The notes under the pieces were generated by a model. That model was not told the origin of the DNA, did not search any database, and saw only the letters and a program-made list of their open reading frames with translations. A DNA stretch of 64,000 bases from Phycisphaeraceae bacterium (GTDB lineage: Bacteria > Planctomycetota > Phycisphaerae > Phycisphaerales > UBA1924), in contig JAHBWV010000001.1 in NCBI GenBank assembly GCA_019636845.1, positions 2,914,001-2,978,000 on the forward strand, written 5' to 3'. The translations under genes and the position numbers were made by a program. This document shows, piece after piece, positions 38,175 to 46,732 of this stretch (within the stretch, counting starts at the first letter, position 1; each line of letters opens with the position of its first letter).

Positions 38175-39295
38175 GCGATATGGCGAACGAGAGGGATGCG
38201 CGTGCCGGGGTGACGGGAGGCGGGGCGGGTGTTGACGAGCGGGTGTCGGTGCTTGTGGGGGATCGGCTGTGTGTGTCTTGCGGGTTCAACCTTGCGGGGC
38301 AGTCGGTGGTGCGCGAGCCGCATTACAGGATGTTGATCGTGCGTTGCCCGGAGTGCGCGACGGCTGCGTCGCTGCAGGAGTATCCGGTGCTTGGGAAGTG
38401 GGCGAATCGGTGGGGTGGCGTGCTGGCGGCGGGGATGATCCTGTTGACGCTGTTGCTGGCACTTGGGACCGCGGGAACGATCTTCGGGATGTCGTACGCG
38501 GTGTCGCGGGTTGCGTCGAAGCCGCTGACGGATCTGATCGCGAAGGAGCACAGCGCGTGGGCGAAGGCGTCGCGTGAGACGCAGAATAGTTCGCAGATGG
38601 AGAGAGCTACGGCGGCACTGGCTGTTGCGAGGGCCGAGGCGGAAGCAGCGACGGCAGCGGCGGCGGCCGAGCCGGGTTCGGCTGAATTGAAGGCGAGAGC
38701 GGATGCGGCTGCTCTGTCCCTGAGCCAGGCGGAGCAGCGGATCACGACTCTTCAGGTCACGATCGACCAGCAGGTGCAGTGGCAGACGTATTACGACACG
38801 AGCTGGGTGTCTATTGACTGGCTGGCGCAGCAGGACACGGGCGATCTGATCGGGAGGGCGCGTGCCGAGGGATCGAAGCACCTCTCGGCGGCGTTCTCTT
38901 TGTGGTTGCTGCTCGCGTGTATTGTGTTCGCGCTGGGCGTCTTGTGGGGGGTTGTGATGTTGCACGCGCGAGCGAGGCGGATGGCGTTGGTGTGCGTGGT
39001 GATTCTGGCGATTGCGGCGGTGTTCGCGGCGATCCAGCGTGCCGGGGGCGGGGTGGGCACGACGATCATGGGGACGACGCAGATGGAGCTGACGTCTGAT
39101 GTTGCGACGCGGATGCTGGGCGTGCTGCCTCTGGCGTTGTCGGCGGGATTGGCGGCTCTTCCGCTGTTTCTCGGGATGATCTCGGGGCGACCGCTTGCAC
39201 GGTTGTATGTGCGGCTTGTGCTGCCGCCTCGGCTGCGGGGTCCGCTGGCGACGTTGTGGATTGCGGATGGGCTTTTGCCGCCGTCAGCGCGATGA
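38171..39295 (+). CDS. zinc-ribbon membrane protein (second paralogue, with coiled coil)
   Basis: A 374-residue protein. The zinc ribbon (CVSCGFNLAGQSVVREPHY ... VRCPECATA) matches the preceding gene closely. It is followed by a membrane helix (about residues 85-110), an Ala/Glu-rich coiled coil (about 125-200) on the other side of the membrane, and four more helices. The ATG at 38171 overlaps the stop of the first paralogue. The coiled coil is the main difference between the two. The function is unknown. Confidence 0.75.
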   Translation: MSDMANERDARAGVTGGGAGVDERVSVLVGDRLCVSCGFNLAGQSVVREPHYRMLIVRCPECATAASLQEYPVLGKWANRWGGVLAAGMILLTLLLALGTAGTIFGMSYAVSRVASKPLTDLIAKEHSAWAKASRETQNSSQMERATAALAVARAEAEAATAAAAAEPGSAELKARADAAALSLSQAEQRITTLQVTIDQQVQWQTYYDTSWVSIDWLAQQDTGDLIGRARAEGSKHLSAAFSLWLLLACIVFALGVLWGVVMLHARARRMALVCVVILAIAAVFAAIQRAGGGVGTTIMGTTQMELTSDVATRMLGVLPLALSAGLAALPLFLGMISGRPLARLYVRLVLPPRLRGPLATLWIADGLLPPSAR

Positions 39296-39756
39296 GCGTG
39301 AGGTGGGGGTAGCGATGGCGCGGGTGCACGCGCGATCCGTCGGCCCGCCACTCAGAGGGCCGATACGGATCGTTGCCGCGTGATGCGGCGTTCGCGATGC
39401 ACTGGGGGACAGGACCCCTCCGGCTCCTGTCCCCCGCTGGGACATCCACACCCGCAGGTGTGGACGGCGGTGCCAACCCTCAAACGAGACCTTCCACGAG
39501 AACGACGCGGTATCGCTGGGCGATGCACACGGCGACAATCCCGGTTCACTTAAGAAAGATGTCGGGTCGAGCAGCGAGCGCGCGAGGATGGGAAAAGTTT
39601 CGAGATCATCCAGATCGCCCCTCCAGCCCGCCTTCTCAGGGGAACGGGCGTCGTCCATGGGGTCGTGTGGGAGGGGTATGTGAGGGGGCCGGGCAGGTGT
39701 GTGGGCGGTGTGGGGGTCGAGGTGACAACTCAGCTCGGATGTGCGAGACTGGGGGC
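39296..39756. other. 461-base intergenic region with two strong hairpins
   Basis: No convincing gene. GGGGGACAGGA (39404-39414) pairs perfectly with TCCTGTCCCCC (39425-39435), and TCCACACC (39445-39452) with GGTGTGGA (39457-39464). The rest is unremarkable. The paired hairpins look like a dispersed structured element, not a terminator, since they are far from the upstream stop and lack a T-run. Confidence 0.6.
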
Positions 39757-40926
39757 ATGGGAACACACAGAAACGGGATTGGTCGGCGGCGCTTTCTTGC
39801 AGGGTCGGGGCTTGCGGCGGCGGGGCTGTTGTCGATGCGCGGGCAGGCACGGGCGGGTGCGCAGCCGCCCGTGGCACCGGGTGAGCCGGCGGCGAGGCGT
39901 GCGGCATCGGTGGGCGATTCGCACCGTGGGCCGTGCGTGATCGCGAGCGGAAACGGCCCGAACGCGACGGAGCGTGCGTTCAAGGTGATGTCGGCGGGTG
40001 TTGATCCGGCCGAGGCGGTGGTGGCGGGCGTGAAGCTGGTGGAGGATGATCCCAAGGACAACTCGGTCGGGTACGGGGGATTACCCAATGAGGAGGGTGT
40101 GGTGGAACTGGATGCGTCGGTGATGCATGGTCCGACGCACAAGGCGGGGGCGGTGGCGGGGCTGCGGAACATCAAAAACCCGGCGGCGGTCGCGCTGAAG
40201 GTATTGCAGCGAACGGACCATGTGTTGCTTGTGGGCGAGGGCGCGTTGCGGTTTGCGCGGGCGCACGGCTTCAAGGAGGAGAATCTGCTGACGCCGGAGT
40301 CGCACGCGGCGTGGCTTCGGTGGCGGGAGGCGATGGGCGCGGACGACTGGTTGAATCCGGAGGAGCGGGATTGGCCGCGGCCGGGGAAGAAGACGCTGGA
40401 GGAGTTTCTTGCGGAGGAGGCGAAGCAGTCGCGGGGTCGTGACGCTGGGCCGATCCCGTTCACGTGGGGGACGATCCACTGTTCGGCGGTGAACAGGGAT
40501 GGGGATGTTGGGTCGTGCACGACGACGAGCGGATTGTCGTGGAAGATCCCTGGGCGTGTGGGTGATTCGCCGATCGTGGGCGCGGGGATGTATTGTGAGA
40601 ACGAGGTTGGAGCCGCGGGATCGACGGGGCGGGGCGAGTCGCTGATCGTGAACTGCGGCTCGTTCGCGATCGTGCAGTACATGGCATCGGGGTTGACGCC
40701 GACGGAGGCGTGCCTGGCGACGCTGAAGCGGATCGTGGATCGCACGCGCGAGAAGCGGCTGCTCAACTCGAAGGGTCGTCCGAACTTCAACGCTTCGGTG
40801 TATGCGCTGCGGAAGGACGGGGCGTACGGCGGGGCGTGCATCTATCCCGGGGGATCGTTCGCGGTGACGACCAGCGACGGGGAGACAAGGGTGCATCCGT
40901 GCGCGCCGCTGTTTGAGGCGGAGTGA
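39757..40926 (+). CDS. N4-(beta-N-acetylglucosaminyl)-L-asparaginase family Ntn-hydrolase, Tat-exported
   Basis: A 389-residue protein of the asparaginase-2/aspartylglucosaminidase family. The N-terminus MGTHRNGIGRRRFLAGSGL is a twin-arginine signal. Within the mature part, the autocleavage/nucleophile region reads VGSCTTTSG, followed by the conserved WKIPGRVGDSPIVGAG. Enzymes of this type self-process into two chains and cleave the GlcNAc-Asn bond of glycopeptides, or L-asparagine. Export fits glycopeptide scavenging. Which Thr is the nucleophile is inferred by alignment from memory. Confidence 0.85.
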   Translation: MGTHRNGIGRRRFLAGSGLAAAGLLSMRGQARAGAQPPVAPGEPAARRAASVGDSHRGPCVIASGNGPNATERAFKVMSAGVDPAEAVVAGVKLVEDDPKDNSVGYGGLPNEEGVVELDASVMHGPTHKAGAVAGLRNIKNPAAVALKVLQRTDHVLLVGEGALRFARAHGFKEENLLTPESHAAWLRWREAMGADDWLNPEERDWPRPGKKTLEEFLAEEAKQSRGRDAGPIPFTWGTIHCSAVNRDGDVGSCTTTSGLSWKIPGRVGDSPIVGAGMYCENEVGAAGSTGRGESLIVNCGSFAIVQYMASGLTPTEACLATLKRIVDRTREKRLLNSKGRPNFNASVYALRKDGAYGGACIYPGGSFAVTTSDGETRVHPCAPLFEAE

Positions 40927-40935
40927 GCGGGGCGA

Positions 40936-41682
40936 TCAGATGCGGATCCGGTGCGCGGCGAGCGTGTCGTAGAGCGTGCGGCAGTGGGCGTGGACGCCGG
41001 CGAGGTGGTCGGGGACGGGTTCGTTCTTTGGCTTGTAGGGCTCGAAGCCGGTGGATTTCTCTACGCTTGCGTACCAGTGCCTGGCCCAGATGCCGTCGCT
41101 GGCGCGGGGGCCCGCGGGCCAGGTAAGCATGCGATCGGTGAAGGGGATGGAGAGGGCCTCGCAGAGCGCGGCGAGCGCGGCGCGGGGGTTGCGGAGGATA
41201 TCCGCGCCGTCGATGACTGGTGGTGTGCGGCCGATTCGTCTGCGTTCGGACTCGAAGAGTTCGACTTGCTGCGGGAGACCGAGGTCGGGGGCGGTGGGGT
41301 TGGGCACGATCTTGATGAAACTGGTGATGACCTCGGCAGGATCGCGGATGAGGAAGCAGTTTGTGAGCCCCGCGACCCAGTCGCGCCCCATCGAGGGGAG
41401 CAGGTGGTGGGCCATGTGCTTCTGGTACCAGATGGGCTTGCCGCCGGGAATGGGACCGAGGAGCGAGGAGACGACCCTTGTCCAGTCGGGCTCGTGGGTG
41501 GCGATGATCTCGTCGCGGCCGGGGTGGTCGGTGCCGGTGGCGCGGAGGTAGTGGGCGTAGAGGGGTTCGTCGATGACGGCGCAGTCGGGACGGTTCTCGA
41601 AGGAGCGCATCATGGCGGTCGAGATGTTGCGCGGGCCGGACCACATGGCGATGCGGACGGGCGGGCGTGGGTCGTGCGGCAT
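40936..41682 (-). CDS. sulfotransferase-like protein
   Basis: A 248-residue P-loop protein. The 5'-phosphosulfate loop is IAMWSGPRNISTAMMRSF, and the later FLIRDPAEVITSF corresponds to the 3'-phosphate-binding block. Relatives are often annotated as sulfotransferase or, misleadingly, as branched-chain aminotransferase-like. The start ATG 41682 (MPHD) was chosen; five more codons are open. It is divergent from the HAD gene and convergent with the asparaginase-family gene (9 bases between the stops). Confidence 0.8.
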   Translation of the reverse strand: MPHDPRPPVRIAMWSGPRNISTAMMRSFENRPDCAVIDEPLYAHYLRATGTDHPGRDEIIATHEPDWTRVVSSLLGPIPGGKPIWYQKHMAHHLLPSMGRDWVAGLTNCFLIRDPAEVITSFIKIVPNPTAPDLGLPQQVELFESERRRIGRTPPVIDGADILRNPRAALAALCEALSIPFTDRMLTWPAGPRASDGIWARHWYASVEKSTGFEPYKPKNEPVPDHLAGVHAHCRTLYDTLAAHRIRI

Positions 41683-41714
41683 GCCGGGAGTGTACATGCG
41701 TATGTTTGCTGCGC

Positions 41715-42374
41715 ATGGAACGAATTGCGGCGATCATCTTTGACTTTGACGGCGTGCTGGTGGATTCAGAGCCGCTGCACGAATGGGCGATCCGGGAGGC
41801 GGTGGCGCCGCTGGGGTGGGTGTTCTCGCACGATCAGTTTGTTGAGGGGATCGTGGGGCGTGGGGATGAGCGGGCGTTCGTAACGATCGCGGGGTGGAAC
41901 GGGGGTGAGCTTTCGGGAGAGCGGGCGGGGGCGTTGCTGGCTCGGAAGCGTGCGCTGATGGCGGAGGGGATCGCGGCGGGGCGTTACGAGGTACAGGAGG
42001 GCGCGGCGGAGATGGTCGCGTTCGCGGGGGAGAGGTTCCCTCTTGCGGTCTGTTCGGGGTCGCGGGCGTCGGTGGTGTGCGGGATGCTGGAGGCGACGGG
42101 GCTGGCCCCCCACTTCCGACATGTTGTGACGGCGGATGATGTGGCACGCGCGAAGCCCGCGCCGGATGGGTACCTGCTGGCGGCGGAGCGGCTTGGTGTT
42201 GAGGCGGCTCGATGTCTGGCGATCGAGGACACGCCGACGGGGATCGAAGCGGCGAAGGGGGCGGGGATGCGGGTGATCGGTGTGTGCCACACATGTGCGG
42301 CGGCTTCGCTCGGCGCTGCTGACTGGGTGATGAGAGACATCGTCGAAGTTCGCGATCTTCTCATGCGTGCATGA
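41715..42374 (+). CDS. HAD-superfamily phosphatase/phosphoglucomutase (subfamily IA)
   Basis: A 219-residue hydrolase. Motif I is FDFDGVLVDSEPLHEW with the aspartate nucleophile, motif II is VCSGSRAS, motif III lies in AKPAPDGYL and motif IV in CLAIEDTPTGIEAAK. The E-P-L-H after motif I is typical of beta-phosphoglucomutase and phosphatases of similar cap type. The substrate cannot be assigned. The stop codon lies within a 16-base perfect inverted repeat. Confidence 0.88.
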   Translation: MERIAAIIFDFDGVLVDSEPLHEWAIREAVAPLGWVFSHDQFVEGIVGRGDERAFVTIAGWNGGELSGERAGALLARKRALMAEGIAAGRYEVQEGAAEMVAFAGERFPLAVCSGSRASVVCGMLEATGLAPHFRHVVTADDVARAKPAPDGYLLAAERLGVEAARCLAIEDTPTGIEAAKGAGMRVIGVCHTCAAASLGAADWVMRDIVEVRDLLMRA

Positions 42375-42384
42375 GAAGATCGCG
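42351..42384. repeat. 34-base near-perfect palindrome over the HAD stop codon
   Basis: CGCGATCTTCTCATGC (42351-42366) and its exact complement GCATGAGAAGATCGCG (42369-42384) are separated by GT. The arm includes the last codons and the stop of the HAD gene. It may protect the transcript end or stop read-through. Confidence 0.85.
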
Positions 42385-42394
42385 CGACGAGAAA

Positions 42395-42420
42395 CGGGCT
42401 CCGGAACGCTCCGGAGCCCG
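42395..42420. terminator. bidirectional terminator hairpin
   Basis: CGGGCTCCGGA (42395-42405), loop ACGC, TCCGGAGCCCG (42410-42420): a perfect 11-base stem between the convergent HAD and PEP-CTERM genes. T-runs are weak on both sides. Confidence 0.65.
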
Positions 42421-42452
42421 CTCGCACAGAAGGAGGTCATGTTTGGTGCGGT

Positions 42453-43127
42453 TTAGCGGCGACGGCGTCCGGCGATGACACCTGCGAGGCCGAGGGCGGC
42501 GAGGGCGCCGGGCGTGGGGACCATGCCGGTCATGGCGACGACGCCGAAGTCGTTGTAGTCCTTGTCGCCGAGGTTCCAGAGGTCTTCCCATGAGAGGATT
42601 CGGCCGCAGGAACGGAGGTAGCCCTCGGCATCTCGGATCATGAGCGAGACCATGTGGTCCTTGCCGTCGGGGTTCATGCTGGTGACGCTGCGGTAGATGG
42701 TGCTGTTCACCCCGCCGTTGTCGCCGGAGTAGAAGGCGAGCCCGAAGAGGCCGCTGATGGAGAGGTCGGCGACGCTGGGAAGGCCTGAGCTGGAGCCGCC
42801 GATGACCCAGGTGATGTCGGCGGGGTTGTCGGGCATGAAGTAGCCGAGTTTGTGGTGGGGAGCGTGTCCGGCGCGCTGCCAGGAGACTTCCCAGCGCATG
42901 GATTCTGCGCCGCGGCACATCTTGAACCATTCGTCGGAGGTCTGGTCGCCGGCGGATTCGAGGAAGCCGACGCTGCTGGTGTAGCCGGCGTCATAGATGA
43001 GTTGCTGGAGGTTGGCATTGGGGCCGTCGGGGCTTGTGACGAGCTGGGCGGGGTTGATGATGTCGGCTGAGGCAGAGACGGAGGCCAGGGCGATGATGAG
43101 GCAGGTGGGCGTGAGGTTGGTGCGCAT
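42453..43127 (-). CDS. PEP-CTERM-type surface protein, DUF4114-like
   Basis: A 224-residue exported protein. A signal peptide (residues about 4-21, ending SASA) is followed by a beta-rich body with the DUF4114-like phrase SWEDLWNLGDKDYNDFGVV. The C-terminus VPTPGALAALGLAGVIAGRRRR is (with small split) a PEP-CTERM sorting signal: Pro motif, hydrophobic helix, Arg cluster. It is therefore a likely substrate of the exosortase at 54656. The ATG at 43127 has AAGGAG eight bases upstream. A much longer open frame continuing upstream is antisense to the oxidase gene and was ignored. Confidence 0.85.
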   Translation of the reverse strand: MRTNLTPTCLIIALASVSASADIINPAQLVTSPDGPNANLQQLIYDAGYTSSVGFLESAGDQTSDEWFKMCRGAESMRWEVSWQRAGHAPHHKLGYFMPDNPADITWVIGGSSSGLPSVADLSISGLFGLAFYSGDNGGVNSTIYRSVTSMNPDGKDHMVSLMIRDAEGYLRSCGRILSWEDLWNLGDKDYNDFGVVAMTGMVPTPGALAALGLAGVIAGRRRR

Positions 43128-43304
43128 CTTTGATTCTCCTTCGTGCGGGTTTGCGTGGTGCCTTGTGTGCTGGAGAAGACTGCCACACGGCGGGGTGTTT
43201 GCCAGCCGGAGGAAGGGGAGGAGGGGCTGAGAGGCGTGATCGGACCGGCGCGGGTGCTGCTGGCGGCACACACGGACCGTGCGGGTGTGGTTATGCTGAC
43301 GTGC

Positions 43305-44765
43305 ATGGCTACATCGCTGCTTGCACGTCTTGCGTTGCGTTTCGACCGCGATCGGGTGATGAGTCGGCGCGAGTTGCTGCGCGACTCGGTCGCGGCGGCA
43401 TCGGCGGTGTTGCTGGGTGCGGGTGTGGCGCGCGGGTCGATCGGCGGGCGATCGGCGGGTCGGCGCGTAGTCGTGATCGGGGCGGGATTCGCGGGGCTTG
43501 CGTCGGCGTACGAGTTGTTGAGCGCGGGACACGAGGTGATGGTTCTGGAGGCGCGTGCGCGTGTGGGCGGTCGTGTGCTGACGTTCCGCGACATGGTGCC
43601 TGGCAAGATCGTTGAGGGTGGTGGGGAGCTGATTGGTGCGAACCACCCTGCGTGGCTGGGGTACGCGAAGAGGTTCGGGCTGACGATGCGGGATGTCACT
43701 GAGGAGGATGGAGAGTTCCCGATTGTGCTGGGTGGGAGGATGCTCGACACCCGTGAAGCGGAGGCATTGTGGGAGGAGATGGAGGGCGTGCTCTCGGCTC
43801 TGAATGACGCGGCGCGAGCGGTTGATCCGGTGCGTCCGTGGGAGAGCCCGGATGCCGCGGGCTTGGATGGGCGTTCGATCGGCGAGTGGATCGACGGGCG
43901 TGGGTGCGGTGATGAGTGCAGGCGTGCTCTGCACGCGCTGATCACGGCGGATAACGGCGTTGATTCGCAGGAGCAGAGCATGCTGGCGAATCTGGCGATG
44001 ATCGCGGCGGGCGGGTTCGAGAGTTTCTGGACGGACTCGGAGGTGTATCGGTGTGCGGAGGGGAACCAGGCGCTGGCGCAGCGACTTGCGGGAGCGGTCG
44101 GTGCGGAGCGGATCCGGCTGAAGGCGGCGGTTGCGCGCGTGGAGCGGGGAGAGACGGGCGTGCGCGTGCTGGTTGGTGAAGAGGTGATCGAGGCGGATGA
44201 GGTGGTGCTTGCGACAACGCCGAGCGTGTGGGGCGGGATCGCGTTTGATCCCCCACTGCCGGACGCGCTTCGTGTGCAGATGGGGAGGAACACGAAGCAC
44301 CTGACCGTGTTGTCGGGACCGGTGTGGCGTGAGAGGGGACGCGGGCCGGACTCATTGGCCGACGGGCCGGTGCAGTTGACGTGGCATGAGACGGACAACC
44401 AGGAGTCGGATGAGGAGCGGCGCGTGGTGATGACGTCGTTCGCGGGAGGGTCGGCGACGGATGCGCTGCGGGGGATGGAGCGATCGGCGCGGGAGCGTGC
44501 GATTCTCGATCACATGGAAAGGTTGTATCCGGGTGCGGGACGCGCGGCGTTGCTCTCTCGGGATATGGACTGGGTGGGTGATCGTCTCACGGGCGGGAGT
44601 TACTCGTTCCCGGGGCTCGGGCAGTTGACGAGTTCGGGGCGAACGCTGGCGACCGGGATCGAGCGGCTGCAGTTTGCAGGTGAGCATTGCTGCCCGGGCT
44701 TCGTGGGGTATATGGAGGGCGCGCTGGAGAGCGGGATCTCTGTGGCGCGAAGGATCGGGATGTAG
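43305..44765 (+). CDS. flavin-containing amine oxidase
   Basis: A 486-residue FAD enzyme. The N-terminus carries MSRRELLRDSVAAASAVLLG, a likely Tat-type signal, then the dinucleotide-binding RVVVIGAGFAGLASAYEL and the family's LEARARVGGRV. The C-terminal block LQFAGEHCCPGFVGYMEGALESG matches monoamine-oxidase-like proteins that cradle the flavin. The substrate is unknown. The start is uncertain among ATG 43293, 43305 and 43356; none has a strong ribosome site. Confidence 0.85.
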   Translation: MATSLLARLALRFDRDRVMSRRELLRDSVAAASAVLLGAGVARGSIGGRSAGRRVVVIGAGFAGLASAYELLSAGHEVMVLEARARVGGRVLTFRDMVPGKIVEGGGELIGANHPAWLGYAKRFGLTMRDVTEEDGEFPIVLGGRMLDTREAEALWEEMEGVLSALNDAARAVDPVRPWESPDAAGLDGRSIGEWIDGRGCGDECRRALHALITADNGVDSQEQSMLANLAMIAAGGFESFWTDSEVYRCAEGNQALAQRLAGAVGAERIRLKAAVARVERGETGVRVLVGEEVIEADEVVLATTPSVWGGIAFDPPLPDALRVQMGRNTKHLTVLSGPVWRERGRGPDSLADGPVQLTWHETDNQESDEERRVVMTSFAGGSATDALRGMERSARERAILDHMERLYPGAGRAALLSRDMDWVGDRLTGGSYSFPGLGQLTSSGRTLATGIERLQFAGEHCCPGFVGYMEGALESGISVARRIGM

Positions 44766-44821
44766 GCATTCGGCATTCGGCATTCGGCATTCGGCATTCG
44801 GCATTCGGCATTCGGCATTCG
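44766..44821. repeat. tandem 7-base repeat GCATTCG x8
   Basis: Eight perfect copies of GCATTCG fill the gap between the convergent amine oxidase (stop at 44765) and threonine aldolase (stop at 44848). There are no unique spacers, so it is not CRISPR. Perfect identity suggests recent slippage and likely variability in copy number. Confidence 0.97.
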
Positions 44822-44847
44822 GTAATGGGCGGGGATGATGGTGCGCC

Positions 44848-45912
44848 TCAGGCGGCGGCGGATGCGGTTTTCGCGCACGAAGCGATGATGGAGATGGCGC
44901 GATCGACGTCTGTCTTGGCGACGTCGAGGTGGAGCACGGCGCGGATGCGTTGTGGCCCGCTGGCAAGGACCCAGAGCCCTGCGGCCTTCAGCCGGTCGCA
45001 GAACTGAGCAGCCGTGCCAAGCGCTGGATCAACGTCAAAGAAGACCATATTGGTCTGCACGGCCTCCATGTCCACGGCAAGCCCGCGGATAGTGGAGATT
45101 GCATCGGCGAGCTTTTTCGCGGCTGCGTGGTCGTCGGCGAGGCGATCGACGTGATGATCGAGTGCGTGGAGCGCGGCGGCGGCGAGGATGCCGGACTGGC
45201 GCATGGTGCCGCCGAACATTTTGCGGAAGCGGTGGACGCGCGTGATGAGTTCTTTGCTTCCGGCGACGGCGGAGCCGACGGGCGCGCCGAGTCCCTTGCT
45301 GAAGCAGCATGAGATGGTGTCGAAGGAGCGTGCCCAGGTTGCGACGGGGATGCCGGTGGCGACGGAGGCGTTCCAGATGCGTGCGCCGTCGAGGTGGGCG
45401 CGGAGGCCGAGTTCGTGTGCTTTGTTGGCGACGGCTTCTGCCTGTGCGAGTGGCCAGATGGTGCCGCCGCCGCGGTTGTTGGTGTTCTCAACGATGACGA
45501 GTTTGGACCATGAGAAGTGGTGGCTGCGGGGGCGGAATGCGGCCTCGACGTCGTGTGCTGTGAAGAGGCCGTGGCGGCCGCTGAGGCCCTTGACCATGAC
45601 GCCGGAGAGGGCGGCGGGTGAACCGGTTTCGTAGTGGATGATGTGTCCGTTCTCGTGGCAGATGACCTCGTCGCCGGATTCGCAGTGGGCGCGGATGGCG
45701 GTCTGGTTTGCCATGGTGCCGCTGGGAACGAAGACGGCGGCTTCCTTGCCCATCATGGCGGCGATGCGTTCCTGGAGCTTGATGATGGTGGGGTCGTCGC
45801 CGAGCACGTCGTCGCCGACCTCGGCATCTGCCATGGCCTGACGCATCGCCCGGGTGGGGCGGGTGACGGTGTCGGAGCGCATGTCGATGGGGCGGTTCGA
45901 GAGTGTGCTCAT
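44848..45912 (-). CDS. ltaE: low-specificity L-threonine aldolase
   Basis: A 354-residue PLP enzyme (fold type I) that splits threonine/allo-threonine into glycine and acetaldehyde. It shows the N-terminal DMRSDTVTRPT, the substrate block VFVPSGTMANQ, LDGARIWNAS and the PLP lysine in CFSKGLGAPVGS. The length fits the family. The start ATG 45912 was chosen; open frame continues far upstream into the hsp20 promoter region and is not plausible. The gene is convergent with the amine oxidase. Confidence 0.92.
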   Translation of the reverse strand: MSTLSNRPIDMRSDTVTRPTRAMRQAMADAEVGDDVLGDDPTIIKLQERIAAMMGKEAAVFVPSGTMANQTAIRAHCESGDEVICHENGHIIHYETGSPAALSGVMVKGLSGRHGLFTAHDVEAAFRPRSHHFSWSKLVIVENTNNRGGGTIWPLAQAEAVANKAHELGLRAHLDGARIWNASVATGIPVATWARSFDTISCCFSKGLGAPVGSAVAGSKELITRVHRFRKMFGGTMRQSGILAAAALHALDHHVDRLADDHAAAKKLADAISTIRGLAVDMEAVQTNMVFFDVDPALGTAAQFCDRLKAAGLWVLASGPQRIRAVLHLDVAKTDVDRAISIIASCAKTASAAA

Positions 45913-46105
45913 GGATGGCTCGTGTGTGGGGAGATGGATGCGAATGGGCGTTCGGACGAACGGATGTTCGGCGGGTCCGGTGTTCGGACTGACGAGTTTA
46001 TGCGGTCTGCCAACGTGGCATCCCCGGGCGCTTGGCGTCGCAAGAGTTGCAGCGGATCGGCTGGAGTTTCGCCGCTCTGACCGAGTTTTTGGTGGCCTCG
46101 GGCTG

Positions 46106-46121
46106 TGGCACAGCGGTTGCA
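46106..46121 (+). promoter_or_regulatory. sigma-54-type promoter of hsp20
   Basis: TGGCACAGCGGTTGCA is a perfect match to the sigma-54 consensus and is identical to the element upstream of dnaK (29389-29404); both continue with AA. It ends 113 bases before the hsp20 start. The rest of the 322-base gap between ltaE and hsp20 holds no gene and no CIRCE or ROSE-like element that I can see. Confidence 0.75.
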
Positions 46122-46234
46122 AACGTGTGTGTTGAGGTGAGCCACCCGGTTCGGGCACGGGTCCGAGCGTGGAGATGAGGGTGGCAACCGATCAGTCAGA
46201 TCATCACCAGCGTATTCGATAAGGAGGCATGACC

Positions 46235-46669
46235 ATGCGAACCCTGATCCGACGCACCCCTGTTGAGGTTCCCCAGTTCTCTTCGCTGCTGAACCACGTG
46301 TTCAGCGATCCCTTCTTCGGCGGGGTGGCGACCATCACGGACGAGGAGGGGACACTGGCGATTGATGTCTCGGAGGACGATCAGCACGTGTTCGTGCGTG
46401 CGTCGCTGCCGGGCTTTGCGAAGGAGGACGTGAGCATCGAGGTGCATGACAGCGTTCTCTCGATCAAGGCGGAGCGGAGCGAGGAGAAGGAAGAGAAGAA
46501 CGAGAAGTTCTACCGGCGCGAGCGGCGGTTCGGATCGATGAGCCGCTCGGTCGCGCTGCCGAGTCCGGTGCGTGAGGGAGAGGCGACTGCGGAGTTGAAG
46601 GATGGCGTGCTGACGGTAAGGGTTCCGCGTGTGGCGGAGAAGACGCCGAAGCGGATCGCGATCAACTGA
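46235..46669 (+). CDS. small heat-shock protein Hsp20 (alpha-crystallin family)
   Basis: A 144-residue ATP-independent holdase that keeps denatured proteins soluble. The alpha-crystallin domain runs from about residue 40 to 130 (VFVRASLPGFAKEDVSIEVHD ..., then ELKDGVLTVRVPR) and ends with the oligomerisation motif KRIAI. The start was set at ATG 46235, because AAGGAGG at 46221-46227 is seven bases upstream; the ATG at 46229 is only one base from it. The gene stands alone behind its sigma-54-type promoter. Confidence 0.95.
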   Translation: MRTLIRRTPVEVPQFSSLLNHVFSDPFFGGVATITDEEGTLAIDVSEDDQHVFVRASLPGFAKEDVSIEVHDSVLSIKAERSEEKEEKNEKFYRRERRFGSMSRSVALPSPVREGEATAELKDGVLTVRVPRVAEKTPKRIAIN

Positions 46670-46704
46670 TCGTGAGCACCTTCTCGGGATTCTGATTGTG
46701 AGTG

Positions 46705-46732
46705 GCGGCCCGGTTCAGGTGAGCCGGGCCGC
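46705..46732. terminator. bidirectional terminator between hsp20 and the Bfd-like gene
   Basis: GCGGCCCGGTT (46705-46715), loop CAGGTG, AGCCGGGCCGC (46722-46732): an 11-base stem with one wobble pair. It overlaps the last codons of the convergent Bfd-like gene. Confidence 0.7.

Noticed and set aside
43128-44300. Upstream extension of the PEP-CTERM gene at 42453
   Set aside because: The added residues are antisense to the amine oxidase, and a clear signal peptide with AAGGAG upstream starts at 43127.
44766-44821. CRISPR array
   Set aside because: The repeat is 7 bases with no spacers, and there are no cas genes.
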